Positions 1 to 7,437 are shown, numbered from the stretch's first letter. The stretch is 10,249 bases of DNA from Candidatus Latescibacterota bacterium (GCA_018667995.1 JABIQT010000097.1:1-10249); one strand, 5' to 3'. Translations and numbers: made by a program. Notes: a model not told the origin generated them from the letters alone.

Positions 1-2
1 GC

Positions 3-1304
3 AACAGGCTATTCTGGGTCGGATTCGCCATACCGGTTTTCATTCTGGGATGGAATATCATCGATTACTTTACGCCTATAGGCACGATTCCCATAGGCAC
101 CTCGTTCATCACAAATGTAGGATTGGGGCGAGACATCCCGCCTATGCCCATCAAGGTGAATTTCCTCGTTCTGGCCTGCGCATTTTTTACCAATGCGGAA
201 GTACTGTTCAGCGTATGGTTCTTCCAGGGAGTTGCCACGCTGCTTACCGGATTCTTGAATCGATTCGGGGTCGGCCAGACGGCCGGCACAAACTCGCTGA
301 ATGCGGTTATGCTCTCTCACTATTTTGGAGGCCTGGTGGTGATTGTCCTCTGGTCACTATGGACAGCCAGGCACCATCTTGTGGCCGTGGCACACCACGC
401 GTTAGGCAGGAATTCCGGACTGAAAGATAGTGACGAGCTACTGTCCTACAGGAGTGCCCTGTTATGTCTCGGGGTCAGCATGCTCTACATCGGGGGCTGG
501 CTTTCGGCATCAGGCATGTCAATAGGTGTCGTCTTCGTCTTCCTCTTTACCTTGTTCGTGCTCTTCATCGGCATTGCCCGCATCGTTGCTGAAACAGGGC
601 TGGCCTACCTGGACATGCCTGTAAATGCAAACGAGTTCACCGTAGGTTTAATCGGTTCAGGTAATATGCCTGCTGAATCCCTCGTATCTCTGGGCCTTAC
701 AAACGTGTTTGCAAGAAATTGGCGTTTATTCTCGATGACCGGCTTGTCTCACTTGCTCTATGCGGAAGGAGCGATCGGAAAGAAAAGATATCGCCTCTTC
801 GGCGTGCTCTGCACAGCGGGACTTGTGGGCCTGTTAACGGCTGTCGTCTGGACTATTTACATGGGGTACAACCCAGACCAGATCGCATCATTCGGTGGTG
901 CTGGCGATGGCGCAGCCGCCTCTGGTGTAGGATATAGCCAGATCATCGTAACCTGGATGAATAACAAGACACTGATTTCCTCTTCGGAACAGATTTTCTT
1001 CGGCTTGGGAGTTACTGTTGCCGGCGGACTAACGGCACTAAGATATTTCTTTCCGGGCTGGCCCATCCATCCTATCGGATTTGCTATTGCGGGGTCCAAC
1101 GTGGTGCGAGTAGTGACCTTCTCGATATTTCTGGCCTGGCTTACCAAAGTAATCATCTTACGAATGGGCGGCGTATCCCTATATAAGAAAACACAGCCCG
1201 TCTTTGTCGGGATCCTGGTGGGGTACACCCTGATGGTAGTCGTCTCGTCGATCGTTGATGCCATCTGGTTTCCGGGTCAGGGACACATTATACATACCTG
1301 GTAA
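3..1304 (+). CDS. DUF6785/DUF6784-family polytopic membrane protein, C-terminal part (5' end outside window)
   Basis: The frame is open from the left edge (codons from base 3) to TAA at 1302-1304, giving 433 residues. The first in-window TTG/ATG codons are internal, so the true start lies upstream. About nine hydrophobic segments are visible, so it sits in the cytoplasmic membrane. Residues 52-74 (VNFLVLACAFFTNAEVLFSV onward) and the end region from about residue 348 (PGWPIHPIGFAIAG, then LAWLTKVIILRMGG and QPVFVGILVG) match, from memory, the DUF6785 and DUF6784 domains that occur together in bacterial proteins of roughly 600-650 residues; about a third is therefore missing. The function of this family is not established. 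The topology and Trp/Pro/Gly-rich helices suggest a transporter, but that is inference. It is followed by 160 bases before the next likely start, so co-transcription with the lipoprotein gene is possible but unproven. Confidence 0.8.
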   Translation, partial: NRLFWVGFAIPVFILGWNIIDYFTPIGTIPIGTSFITNVGLGRDIPPMPIKVNFLVLACAFFTNAEVLFSVWFFQGVATLLTGFLNRFGVGQTAGTNSLNAVMLSHYFGGLVVIVLWSLWTARHHLVAVAHHALGRNSGLKDSDELLSYRSALLCLGVSMLYIGGWLSASGMSIGVVFVFLFTLFVLFIGIARIVAETGLAYLDMPVNANEFTVGLIGSGNMPAESLVSLGLTNVFARNWRLFSMTGLSHLLYAEGAIGKKRYRLFGVLCTAGLVGLLTAVVWTIYMGYNPDQIASFGGAGDGAAASGVGYSQIIVTWMNNKTLISSSEQIFFGLGVTVAGGLTALRYFFPGWPIHPIGFAIAGSNVVRVVTFSIFLAWLTKVIILRMGGVSLYKKTQPVFVGILVGYTLMVVVSSIVDAIWFPGQGHIIHTW

Positions 1305-1367
1305 CGGAACTCTTCCGACGACAATCTCGTATTATTCTTTATATTAATGAGATATAGAGATTTGTCC

Positions 1368-1382
1368 GCCAGCTTGGCTGGC
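1368..1382. repeat. short perfect inverted repeat (GCCAGC-TTG-GCTGGC)
   Basis: Six-base arms flank a three-base loop in the gap between the DUF6785-type gene and the lipoprotein gene. No T-run follows on either strand, so it does not look like a standard intrinsic terminator. It could be an mRNA hairpin or operator, or chance. I found no convincing -35/-10 pair in this AT-rich gap. Confidence 0.3.
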
Positions 1383-1464
1383 AACATTGCATAAATGATC
1401 AATATTCTGTATCTCTGTGATGCCCGACATAGAACAGCCATCCCCCCGATTGCTATATTACGTC

Positions 1465-2343
1465 ATGATCCTGCGAGACCTTCTGAAACTAAACCGTCCG
1501 ATCCTCAACATGAGCTGTGCCATTGTCATGGCCACATTCGTGGGATTTGGGTGCAGTGACCCGGTTTCCAGCAATTCGGGGGTACTGAGGGTGCGAATTA
1601 CTGATGCGCCGTTTCCCTATGGATCTGTGAGATCCGTCCTGATAACTATCGACAGAATTGAGGTACGTCCCAGTCTATCAACAGGATATCAGATCGTCAA
1701 CAGCGTAGATCAGTCCTTCGATTTGATCAGTCTCCAGGGCGGACGCACCGACACATTAGGAACGATGGACGTAGCCCCAGGTGAATTTGAGGCTGTTCGC
1801 TTGCAGGTGAAGAATGTCTCGGTTGAATTGCGCGATGGGCGTAGCTTCTTACCGGATATCTCCGACTCCATTCGGGTCCATGGGGTAATCGCACTACTGA
1901 ACAGTCCGGCGGAGGTGAAGAACAATCAGATTACCGAGCTCGTTGTTGACTTTGACCTTCCCAGATCTCTGCGGGCACAAGGAGATCCATCGACGCTCTC
2001 CGGCATAACCGGTTTTGAGTTTACGCCGGCCGTTCGAGGTGTCAATCTGGCTACGACAGGACAGATTACGGGTACCATCAAACACGACAACAGTACTCCA
2101 TCCAATGTGGCGGACGATGTAGTCATGCGCAACCTGGCGGTCTCGTTGGTACAGATCGGAACACGCGATACGGTTTCTGTGGTGACCAATACTTCAGGCG
2201 AATACATCGCCTATTTCCTCCCTGCAGGTTCATACTCGATCACCACTGCCTCAACGGACAGCACTGGCGCCTGGAGTCTGCCTGGCGTGATCGTAACAAC
2301 CGCGAATCCGACTCGTCAAGACGCCTTGACGGACAGACAGTAG
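1465..2343 (+). CDS. predicted lipoprotein with DUF4382 domain and C-terminal carboxypeptidase-regulatory-like domain
   Basis: Numbered from the longest start (GTG 1417; ATG follows at 1420), the protein has 308 residues. I prefer ATG 1465 (Met17), because it gives a basic n-region (MILRDLLKLNRP), a hydrophobic core and a lipobox-like VGFG-Cys46; the longer form has an atypical acidic leader. No start has a clear Shine-Dalgarno site. Residues about 55-208 look like DUF4382: GVLRVRITDAP, a V-x-I-x-I-x-R-I-E-V strand, then PGEFEAVRLQV. Residues about 214-303 resemble a carboxypeptidase-D regulatory-like beta-sandwich (GQITGTIK, then TSGEYIAYFLPAGSYSI). Such domains occur on surface or periplasmic lipoproteins and may bind carbohydrate or protein, but the role of DUF4382 is unknown. 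The lipobox has Gly at -3 and Phe at -2, which is not the classic pattern, so lipidation is likely but not certain. The CAP-domain gene starts 22 bp downstream on the same strand. Confidence 0.8.
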   Translation: MILRDLLKLNRPILNMSCAIVMATFVGFGCSDPVSSNSGVLRVRITDAPFPYGSVRSVLITIDRIEVRPSLSTGYQIVNSVDQSFDLISLQGGRTDTLGTMDVAPGEFEAVRLQVKNVSVELRDGRSFLPDISDSIRVHGVIALLNSPAEVKNNQITELVVDFDLPRSLRAQGDPSTLSGITGFEFTPAVRGVNLATTGQITGTIKHDNSTPSNVADDVVMRNLAVSLVQIGTRDTVSVVTNTSGEYIAYFLPAGSYSITTASTDSTGAWSLPGVIVTTANPTRQDALTDRQ

Positions 2344-2365
2344 CTATCCTATTGATTGGATTTCA

Positions 2366-3211
2366 ATGAAACGGCCCACAACCGGCTCCATTTCGGCCCT
2401 GTTCTTAATGATCACGCTCACAGGCCAGAGTATCTTGGCGAATCGCGTCTCCGCGGATGCGCGGCCCGCGGATCACATGCCGGAATCACCAGCCCGAATC
2501 ACCCATATGGGCGACGTGGAGTCACTTATTCTGACTATGACAAACGATATTCGTCAGAAACATGGCCTGCAACGCCTCAAAGGGGACACGTCTCTCAGAA
2601 ACATAGCCCGCGATCACAGTGACGACATGATCGATCGGGACTTTTTCGCTCACGAAAATCCTGATGGGAGAGACGCTGGAGATCGTATCGCTTCGGGACA
2701 CCGACGACTCATTGGCGGCGTGGGTGAGAATATCTGGCAATTCGCGTCCACACTTGAAATGAACGGAAGGCGCGAGCCCGACTTCATCCGCCTGTCCGCG
2801 ACAGCGATTGCCGCCAAGGCCATGGACGGATGGATGAAGAGTCCAGGACATCGGGAGAATATCCTGCGTAAGACATTTACGCACCTGGGAGTCGGCGTAT
2901 CGATTGTCAAAGGGAAGGTAACGGCCACACAGAATTTCGGATCCGTACGGGCTTACACCAAGCGTTCCGTTCCCATGATCATTCGCCAGGGCGGCTTGCT
3001 GATCTTGGAGACGAGTTCAGTAAAACGCTCATCTCCTGAAGCCATGAAATATGATTTTTGGATTGAGAAGAAGGACGAGGCAGTCGGCCCACCATTGTTT
3101 ATCGATGACCGGGAAGTTGCCGTCAGGGACGGTGTGTATAGGATTCGTTTCTTCTTTCCCGTCAAGGACGGCTATATGATTTATATGGGACCAAGAATCG
3201 AGATCCGATAG
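2366..3211 (+). CDS. secreted CAP/SCP-domain protein
   Basis: This is a 281-residue protein with a probable Sec signal peptide: Met-Lys-Arg, then hydrophobic residues 8-25, with cleavage perhaps near Ala31. The CAP (cysteine-rich secretory/antigen 5/PR-1) fold spans about residues 52-195. The four residues that line the CAP cavity are visible: His84 (ARDHSDDM), His96 (DFFAHENPDG), Glu121 (GVGENIW) and His162 (WMKSPGHRENIL). The strand motif QNFG is at 189-192. Bacterial CAP proteins are extracytoplasmic and mostly of unknown activity; metal, lipid or peptidoglycan-related roles have been proposed. Residues about 200-281 form an extra C-terminal segment rich in beta-type residues that I do not recognise. 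The ATG is preceded by no strong Shine-Dalgarno site. The gene lies 22 bp after the DUF4382 lipoprotein, so the two are probably co-transcribed, and it converges on the symporter gene across 107 bp with no evident terminator hairpin. Confidence 0.88.
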   Translation: MKRPTTGSISALFLMITLTGQSILANRVSADARPADHMPESPARITHMGDVESLILTMTNDIRQKHGLQRLKGDTSLRNIARDHSDDMIDRDFFAHENPDGRDAGDRIASGHRRLIGGVGENIWQFASTLEMNGRREPDFIRLSATAIAAKAMDGWMKSPGHRENILRKTFTHLGVGVSIVKGKVTATQNFGSVRAYTKRSVPMIIRQGGLLILETSSVKRSSPEAMKYDFWIEKKDEAVGPPLFIDDREVAVRDGVYRIRFFFPVKDGYMIYMGPRIEIR

Positions 3212-3318
3212 CGTAGTTCTCCCGCACAAGTCTTAGCTTACATGCCGGTATTTGCACTCGAACGGTACCACAAACAGCAGCGCTTAACGGCAGATCTCCA
3301 GTACGTTGGGATCATACT

Positions 3319-4737
3319 TTACCGTGCGCTCCTTGGTCTGCCCACCAGCACACTACCCAACATGATCACGACCGCGCTACCTATTCCCCACGTAGTCGGC
3401 GTCAACCCCGCTATCCCCGCCCCACTCGTCATGAAATGAATGGTTATCATAATGCTGATGGAACCCGCAATCGTTGCCAGGGCACTGGAAGAGCCAGGCC
3501 TTTTTGAATAGAGTCCTGCGATCAAGGGGACGAACAGTGCCACGGAAAGAATGCTGTAGAATATTGATAGCGCGGAGATTACCGAGGGCAGGATGACGGC
3601 GAGCGCGACACCCAGGATCCCGGCCAACACGGAGGTGATTCGGCCAGTTCGAAGGAGCTGCTCCTCCGTCGCATCGGGATTGACAAAGGTTTGATAAAGG
3701 TCCTTGCTCAAGGACGTGGAGAGCATAAAAAGCACCGCATCCGCAGAACTTACCTCGGCAGAAAATACCGCCGCGAGCGTCAGACCACCGAGCCAGAAAG
3801 GCAGACTCTCGGTCAAAAGCATGGGCAGGGCCATCTCCCGGCTATCCAGCTCGGGGAAATGGGTCCTGGCTGCCATTCCCAAAATGGCAGGAACGAATGC
3901 GAATATCATGAGGGCAACGCCGTTCCAGACTACGCCCTTGCGAACCGTGTCGGCATCGCGGGCACCATAGATCTTCTGAAGCAATCCGGGCGAAATAATG
4001 AAGGAAGGTACCAGCAATACTACATATCCAAATACGCGGCCAGGATCGCCTCCGAAGAATGCCCCAAAGTTACCACTCTCCGAAGTCCTGCTTATTGGCT
4101 CGAGCAAATGGGGAAAAGCATCCCACATATCAAAGAGTTGAAAAAGGAACCCCATGGTAAGCCCGAAGCCGACAACCTTGACCACCAGCTGCACCGCATT
4201 CACCCGGGCTGCTGAGAGCAGGCCACCGAAGGTAAAATAGCCCACCATCACCATCCCGCCAAGCAACGCACCTACATATCTCTCTACGCCCAGTACTATG
4301 TTCAAAATCCAGGCCACGGCGATAAGCTGTCCAGCCAATATGGCAAGGGTTCCGAACCAAAGCAGAACGGCGATCACCCCGCGGGTTGCCCTGTTGTACC
4401 TGAACTCTAGGAAGTCACCTACGGTGTAGAAACCGTGTCGCTGTGCCACTTCCCATATTCTTGGCCCGACGGTTACGCCCAGGATCAGGCTACCCAAGCC
4501 GGCAGAGCCCACCCACCACCACGCCGAGAAGCCAAATTCATAGCCAAGTCCAGCAGCGCCCACTGTCGAACCGGCACCTATGTTGGCGGCCAGGAGAGTG
4601 GCAAAGAGGTAACGAGGCGACAGCGTCCGGCCGGCAACGAAGAAGTCTCCGGCATTTCGTATCTGGCGCGATGTCCACCAGCCGATGCCTATTAGAAAGA
4701 AGGAGTAAAGTGCGAGAAAGAAGAAATATGGGGACAT
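3319..4737 (-). CDS. sodium:solute symporter (SSS family)
   Basis: This is a 472-residue integral membrane protein, a typical length for the SSS family (SSF domain, LeuT fold), which couples Na+ entry to uptake of sugars, amino acids, organic acids and similar solutes. The N-terminal pattern is characteristic: a first helix, then DFFVAGRTLSPRYLFATLLA (31-50) and NIGAGSTVGAAGLGYEFG, followed by YTVGDFLEFRYN. The segment AAVFSAEVSSADAVLFMLST (322-341), followed by SLSKDLYQ, matches the helix-8 region that forms the Na2 site: Ala327, Ser330 and Ser331 fit the A-x-x-S-S/T pattern known from vSGLT. The transported solute cannot be read from sequence. It starts 15 bp after the stop of the S58 hydrolase gene, so it is almost certainly translated from the same transcript, and its substrate may be a product of that enzyme. 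No clear Shine-Dalgarno site precedes the ATG. Confidence 0.92.
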   Translation of the reverse strand: MSPYFFFLALYSFFLIGIGWWTSRQIRNAGDFFVAGRTLSPRYLFATLLAANIGAGSTVGAAGLGYEFGFSAWWWVGSAGLGSLILGVTVGPRIWEVAQRHGFYTVGDFLEFRYNRATRGVIAVLLWFGTLAILAGQLIAVAWILNIVLGVERYVGALLGGMVMVGYFTFGGLLSAARVNAVQLVVKVVGFGLTMGFLFQLFDMWDAFPHLLEPISRTSESGNFGAFFGGDPGRVFGYVVLLVPSFIISPGLLQKIYGARDADTVRKGVVWNGVALMIFAFVPAILGMAARTHFPELDSREMALPMLLTESLPFWLGGLTLAAVFSAEVSSADAVLFMLSTSLSKDLYQTFVNPDATEEQLLRTGRITSVLAGILGVALAVILPSVISALSIFYSILSVALFVPLIAGLYSKRPGSSSALATIAGSISIMITIHFMTSGAGIAGLTPTTWGIGSAVVIMLGSVLVGRPRSAR

Positions 4738-4752
4738 ATTCTAAAGGGGAGA

Positions 4753-5847
4753 TTAAAGGTCCCTGAACGCAGGAATCCCAGGAAGCCCCGTGGCGGTTTT
4801 TACCGCACGAACAATGGCATCGCTTACCATCTCTGCTCCCAATGTAGACACGATGGATAGGTTCGCGGATTGCTCATATTCTCCAGTAGCCATGACAAAG
4901 AGGGTATCCCCATCGCCTTGAAGATGGGCGGGATTGATGGATCGGGCCAGGCCGTCATGGCCCACCTGTGCCACACGAGTGGCATCAGTCTTGGATAGCC
5001 TGGCATTCGTCACTATGATGCCGATGGTGGTATTGGTAGGCGTAGCATCCATGCGAAACGATCCGGACCTGCGGACCTGATCCCGCACATTCACAAAACC
5101 GGATCCGTCTGCTTTCCGCGCTCCTGCTACGATTTCGCCTGTCCTGTGATCGTAAATATCCCCAATGGCGTTTACGGCGACAATGGCGCCAACCTGCAAA
5201 CCATCAGGCGTCGTGATACAGGCCGTCCCAATTCCACCACGCATGGAAGATCTTCCGCCGGCGGCCTTGCCGACCGTCGCACCGGCGCCTGCCCCCACGC
5301 TCCCCTCAGCAAACGGATCATTGGTAGCCGCAACACAGGCCTGGTAACCAGCTTCCGCATCGGGACGGATCTTAGGATTGCCACCCACGCCGAGATCAAA
5401 CAATATCGCCGCCGGAACAATGGGTACTTTGGCGATTCGGACATCAAAGCCCACATCGCGTTCTTCCAGATAGCGCATGGCACCCGTGGCTGTATCCAGG
5501 CCGAAGGCACTACCACCTGACAACATAATGGCGTGCACCTTCTGAACCATACGAACAGGATTCAAGAGGTCAGTCTCACGCGTACCGGGCCCACCGCCCC
5601 GTACATCAACGCCGCCGACCGCACCGGCTTCCGCTATTACCACCGTACATCCGGTCGGCCTGCGTGTGTCGGTGAAGTGTCCCACCTTGATCCCGGCAAT
5701 GTCGGTTATGCTACCTGCGGCCTCGGCGCCGTCAGTGCTTTGTGCGGTGCCCGTCAGGGGCATGCCAGCACTTGCGATCAAACCGGCTCCGGCAGCCCCC
5801 GTGGCTTGCTTGATGAATTTTCGTCTATTCATCCGAGATCTGGACAT
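4753..5847 (-). CDS. Tat-exported P1/DmpA-family (peptidase S58) hydrolase, NylC-like active site
   Basis: This is a 364-residue N-terminal-nucleophile hydrolase of the DmpA/BapA/NylC family; members cleave amide bonds of N-terminal D- or beta-amino acids or of cyclic and linear amides. The leader has a twin-arginine motif (NRRKFIK, residues 7-13) and a hydrophobic stretch to about residue 35, so export to the periplasm by Tat is likely. The mature region begins SITDIAGIKVGHFTD and includes GGGPGTRETDLL, LSGGSAFGLD and GSVGAGAGATVGK. NTTIGIIVTNARL aligns with the self-cleavage region, so the predicted scissile bond is Asn272-Thr273, giving a beta chain of about 92 residues. From memory of NylC (Lys189, Asn219, Thr267, Asp306, Asp308), the equivalents are Lys194, Asn226, Thr273, Asp312 and Asp314, with similar spacing. 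DmpA itself uses Gly-Ser, so the Thr nucleophile separates this protein from classic DmpA. Met6 (5832) is an alternative start that also keeps the Tat motif. The natural substrate is unknown. Confidence 0.93.
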   Translation of the reverse strand: MSRSRMNRRKFIKQATGAAGAGLIASAGMPLTGTAQSTDGAEAAGSITDIAGIKVGHFTDTRRPTGCTVVIAEAGAVGGVDVRGGGPGTRETDLLNPVRMVQKVHAIMLSGGSAFGLDTATGAMRYLEERDVGFDVRIAKVPIVPAAILFDLGVGGNPKIRPDAEAGYQACVAATNDPFAEGSVGAGAGATVGKAAGGRSSMRGGIGTACITTPDGLQVGAIVAVNAIGDIYDHRTGEIVAGARKADGSGFVNVRDQVRRSGSFRMDATPTNTTIGIIVTNARLSKTDATRVAQVGHDGLARSINPAHLQGDGDTLFVMATGEYEQSANLSIVSTLGAEMVSDAIVRAVKTATGLPGIPAFRDL

Positions 5848-5987
5848 GATATTGGCCTATAAGTTATCTATGAGTTAATGAACACTACCATAATCTGCAA
5901 TGTGCTACACAGGAAACAGGCGCCATGACATCTTTGAATCAGACACTGCTGACTTCAGGAGATGCGACGCCTACCCACATTGTAGCG

Positions 5988-7226
5988 TCACGGGGTTTTC
6001 TGTTCCCAGGGCAGGAACCGCCTTAGTGACTTGGACTCGTCGCTTTCCATAGCCACTTCCTCGAATTCATGGAATGCCCTGCGCCAGACGAATAATGTGT
6101 CGCGTGTACGCCCTTCACGGTTCTTCTCCACGTCAAGCGCGGCAAACACAGGACTGCCCTCCTCTGCTTGAAGAGGCTTCTGACTTTTGAGCCGGCGGTG
6201 TCCGCTGCGGTCGCGCTCCCATTCCTCACGATCTTCCTCCGCAGCGCCCTTCATTTCCTGAGATGCCTCAGAGAACGCCTTGAGCTTATCCTCTATTACG
6301 CTATATCCAGTACGCAACACGGCCGTCATATCCGCGCCATGAATGAGCGGTCGCTCCTCACTTACCGGGATCTGACTCAGCGCCACGACTGTACAGTTCA
6401 ACCGAACCGCCAGATGTTTCAAATCGTAGGTCATCGCGGCGTCGTGATCCAGATATCCCTGTGGAGAAGGGTCGTTTGTATTGCGCAGTAACTGGAGGTG
6501 GTCGACAAAAATGACGAGATGCGGATCCTTTTCCAGCGCAAACATGAGCTGCTGGCGTCTCTGAGGGTCCGGAGATCCACTCATTAACTCATTTTCCATT
6601 CGAACGTGATGGGCCTGTCGAAATGCGCGGGCCTGATTACGAATATCCCTGATAGTCATACGTCCTGGCCGTGCTTCTCGGATATCTATAACGCGAATGT
6701 GTCGCGCGAATTTTGTAAGTCTATGGTTCGCTTTGACGATGTCTTTCAACACCCTTTCCTTCTCATCGACCTCTTCAATATCCAACCATTGGCGCCCCGA
6801 TAGAACACCTCCGTCGATCCGTCCCAGCCTACTCAGTGCCTTGTTGAACAGTGTCGAACGCGCCATTTCCATCGATACGTACATGACGGGCGTGGGAATG
6901 CTGAATTCTCCCTCTGTTCTACCGTTCTCTGCCACGTGTTGTGCGAGCTGCCAACCAAAGGTCGTTTTGCCCTCACCATTCTCAGAGGTGATAGTAACCA
7001 AGGTCTTCCGGCGCAATCCCCCATTGAGATTGTAGTCCAGGCCCTCACTGAATGTGGGTATGGACCGTTCTTTTGATTCGATCAGATCCCGGAGCAGATC
7101 GGAGGTCTGCTCGGAGAAAGGCAATGCCTCCGAGGGATGCTTTGGTGCTTGCGGAATCTCAGCCTGCGTTTCGTCAGCGGAATCCGACTGCGACATCGAT
7201 TCCTGATCCTTCTCTATGGTTGCCAT
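5988..7226 (-). CDS. stand-alone DnaB-type RecA-fold ATPase (DnaB C-terminal domain-like)
   Basis: This is a 412-residue protein. Residues 1-45 are acidic and Ser/Gln-rich, probably disordered. The ATPase core begins with IPTFSEGLDYNLNGGLRRKT (56-75). The P-loop is SENGEGKTT (81-89), with Ser instead of Gly/Ala at the first position. VMYVSMEMARSTLFNKALSR (114-133) corresponds to the DnaB SLEM motif. HLVIFVDHLQLL (236-247) is Walker B with Asp242. ALSQIPV (282-288) is the sensor/SQ motif, and the end region (VEKNREGRTRDTLFVWR, 367-383) resembles the KnRnG strand pair of DnaB. Usual DnaB is about 450-500 residues with an N-terminal primase-binding domain, which is absent here. Between the SQ motif and the last strands lies a highly charged insertion (about 312-360). 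The role could be a helicase, loader or KaiC/RadA-like ATPase; I cannot say which. It is translated from an ATG with a good Shine-Dalgarno site and appears to be a single-gene unit. Confidence 0.8.
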   Translation of the reverse strand: MATIEKDQESMSQSDSADETQAEIPQAPKHPSEALPFSEQTSDLLRDLIESKERSIPTFSEGLDYNLNGGLRRKTLVTITSENGEGKTTFGWQLAQHVAENGRTEGEFSIPTPVMYVSMEMARSTLFNKALSRLGRIDGGVLSGRQWLDIEEVDEKERVLKDIVKANHRLTKFARHIRVIDIREARPGRMTIRDIRNQARAFRQAHHVRMENELMSGSPDPQRRQQLMFALEKDPHLVIFVDHLQLLRNTNDPSPQGYLDHDAAMTYDLKHLAVRLNCTVVALSQIPVSEERPLIHGADMTAVLRTGYSVIEDKLKAFSEASQEMKGAAEEDREEWERDRSGHRRLKSQKPLQAEEGSPVFAALDVEKNREGRTRDTLFVWRRAFHEFEEVAMESDESKSLRRFLPWEQKTP

Positions 7227-7230
7227 GTGG

Positions 7231-7237
7231 ACCTTTC
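7231..7237 (-). promoter_or_regulatory. ribosome binding site of the DnaB-like ATPase gene
   Basis: Read on the - strand the bases are GAAAGGT, four bases before the ATG at 7226. This is one of the few clear Shine-Dalgarno-like sites in the window and supports that start codon. Confidence 0.5.
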
Positions 7238-7323
7238 ACCGATAGCTAAGTTTGTTCCGAGCTCAATGTGATATCGAAATCGTCTGTCTAACAGGGGCAA
7301 GTTAATATATAACGCGGAGACTC

Positions 7324-7437
7324 ATGATGATGAAGGTCACTCTTCAGGCAGAGAGGATACCACGGCTCCGGATCCTTGACGGGGATCATGTGATTACCGC
7401 CACAGAGCCGGTGCCCGGTGTCGAACACGTAATATAA
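7324..7437 (+). CDS. possible small ORF (37 codons), unrecognised
   Basis: The 216-bp gap between the DnaB-like gene and the ABC exporter gene contains an ATG-ATG-ATG run at 7324-7332 and an open frame to TAA at 7435-7437. A GGAG at 7316-7319 lies four, seven or ten bases before the three ATGs, so ATG 7327 has ideal spacing. The AT-rich stretch TTAATATATAACGCG (7302-7316) just upstream might supply a -10 element, but I see no good -35. The peptide (MMMKVTLQAERIPRLRILDG, then DHVITATEPVPGVEHVI) has no membrane segment or motif I recognise. It is oriented toward the 3' end of the ABC gene. It may be a real small protein, a remnant of a decayed gene or chance; an opposing open frame across the same bases weakens the case. 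Confidence 0.25.
   Translation: MMMKVTLQAERIPRLRILDGDHVITATEPVPGVEHVI

Noticed and set aside
3212-3318. Bidirectional terminator between the convergent CAP and symporter genes
   Set aside because: The layout calls for one, but I could find no stable hairpin followed by a T-run on either strand.
5903-5929. Sequence resembling the lacZ ribosome-binding region / M13 reverse primer (CAGGAAACAG, then ATGAC), suggesting vector contamination
   Set aside because: The match is broken between the two parts (GCGCC instead of CT), and the flanking sequence continues without a break into the neighbouring genes, so it is most likely coincidence.
5900-5983. Inverted repeat CAATGTG ... CACATTG between the helicase and hydrolase genes
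   Set aside because: Seven-base arms about 70 bases apart are expected by chance, and no T-run or operator-like symmetry supports it.
5848-5987. Promoter for the S58 hydrolase gene (for example TTCCTG-17-TATGGT or TTGCAG-17-TAACTC read on the - strand)
   Set aside because: A promoter must lie here or within the helicase end, but each candidate matches the sigma-70 consensus poorly, and the promoter consensus of this organism is unknown.
5925-6026. 33-codon + strand ORF starting after the AGGAAACAGG stretch
   Set aside because: It runs antisense into the 3' end of the DnaB-like gene, its peptide has no recognisable feature, and apart from a purine-rich stretch upstream nothing supports it.
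7288-7389. Opposing - strand ORF (33 codons from ATG 7389, with the frame open further upstream into the ABC gene end)
   Set aside because: Its composition looks superficially protein-like, but there is no Shine-Dalgarno site and no recognisable motif, and it overlaps the better-supported + strand small ORF.
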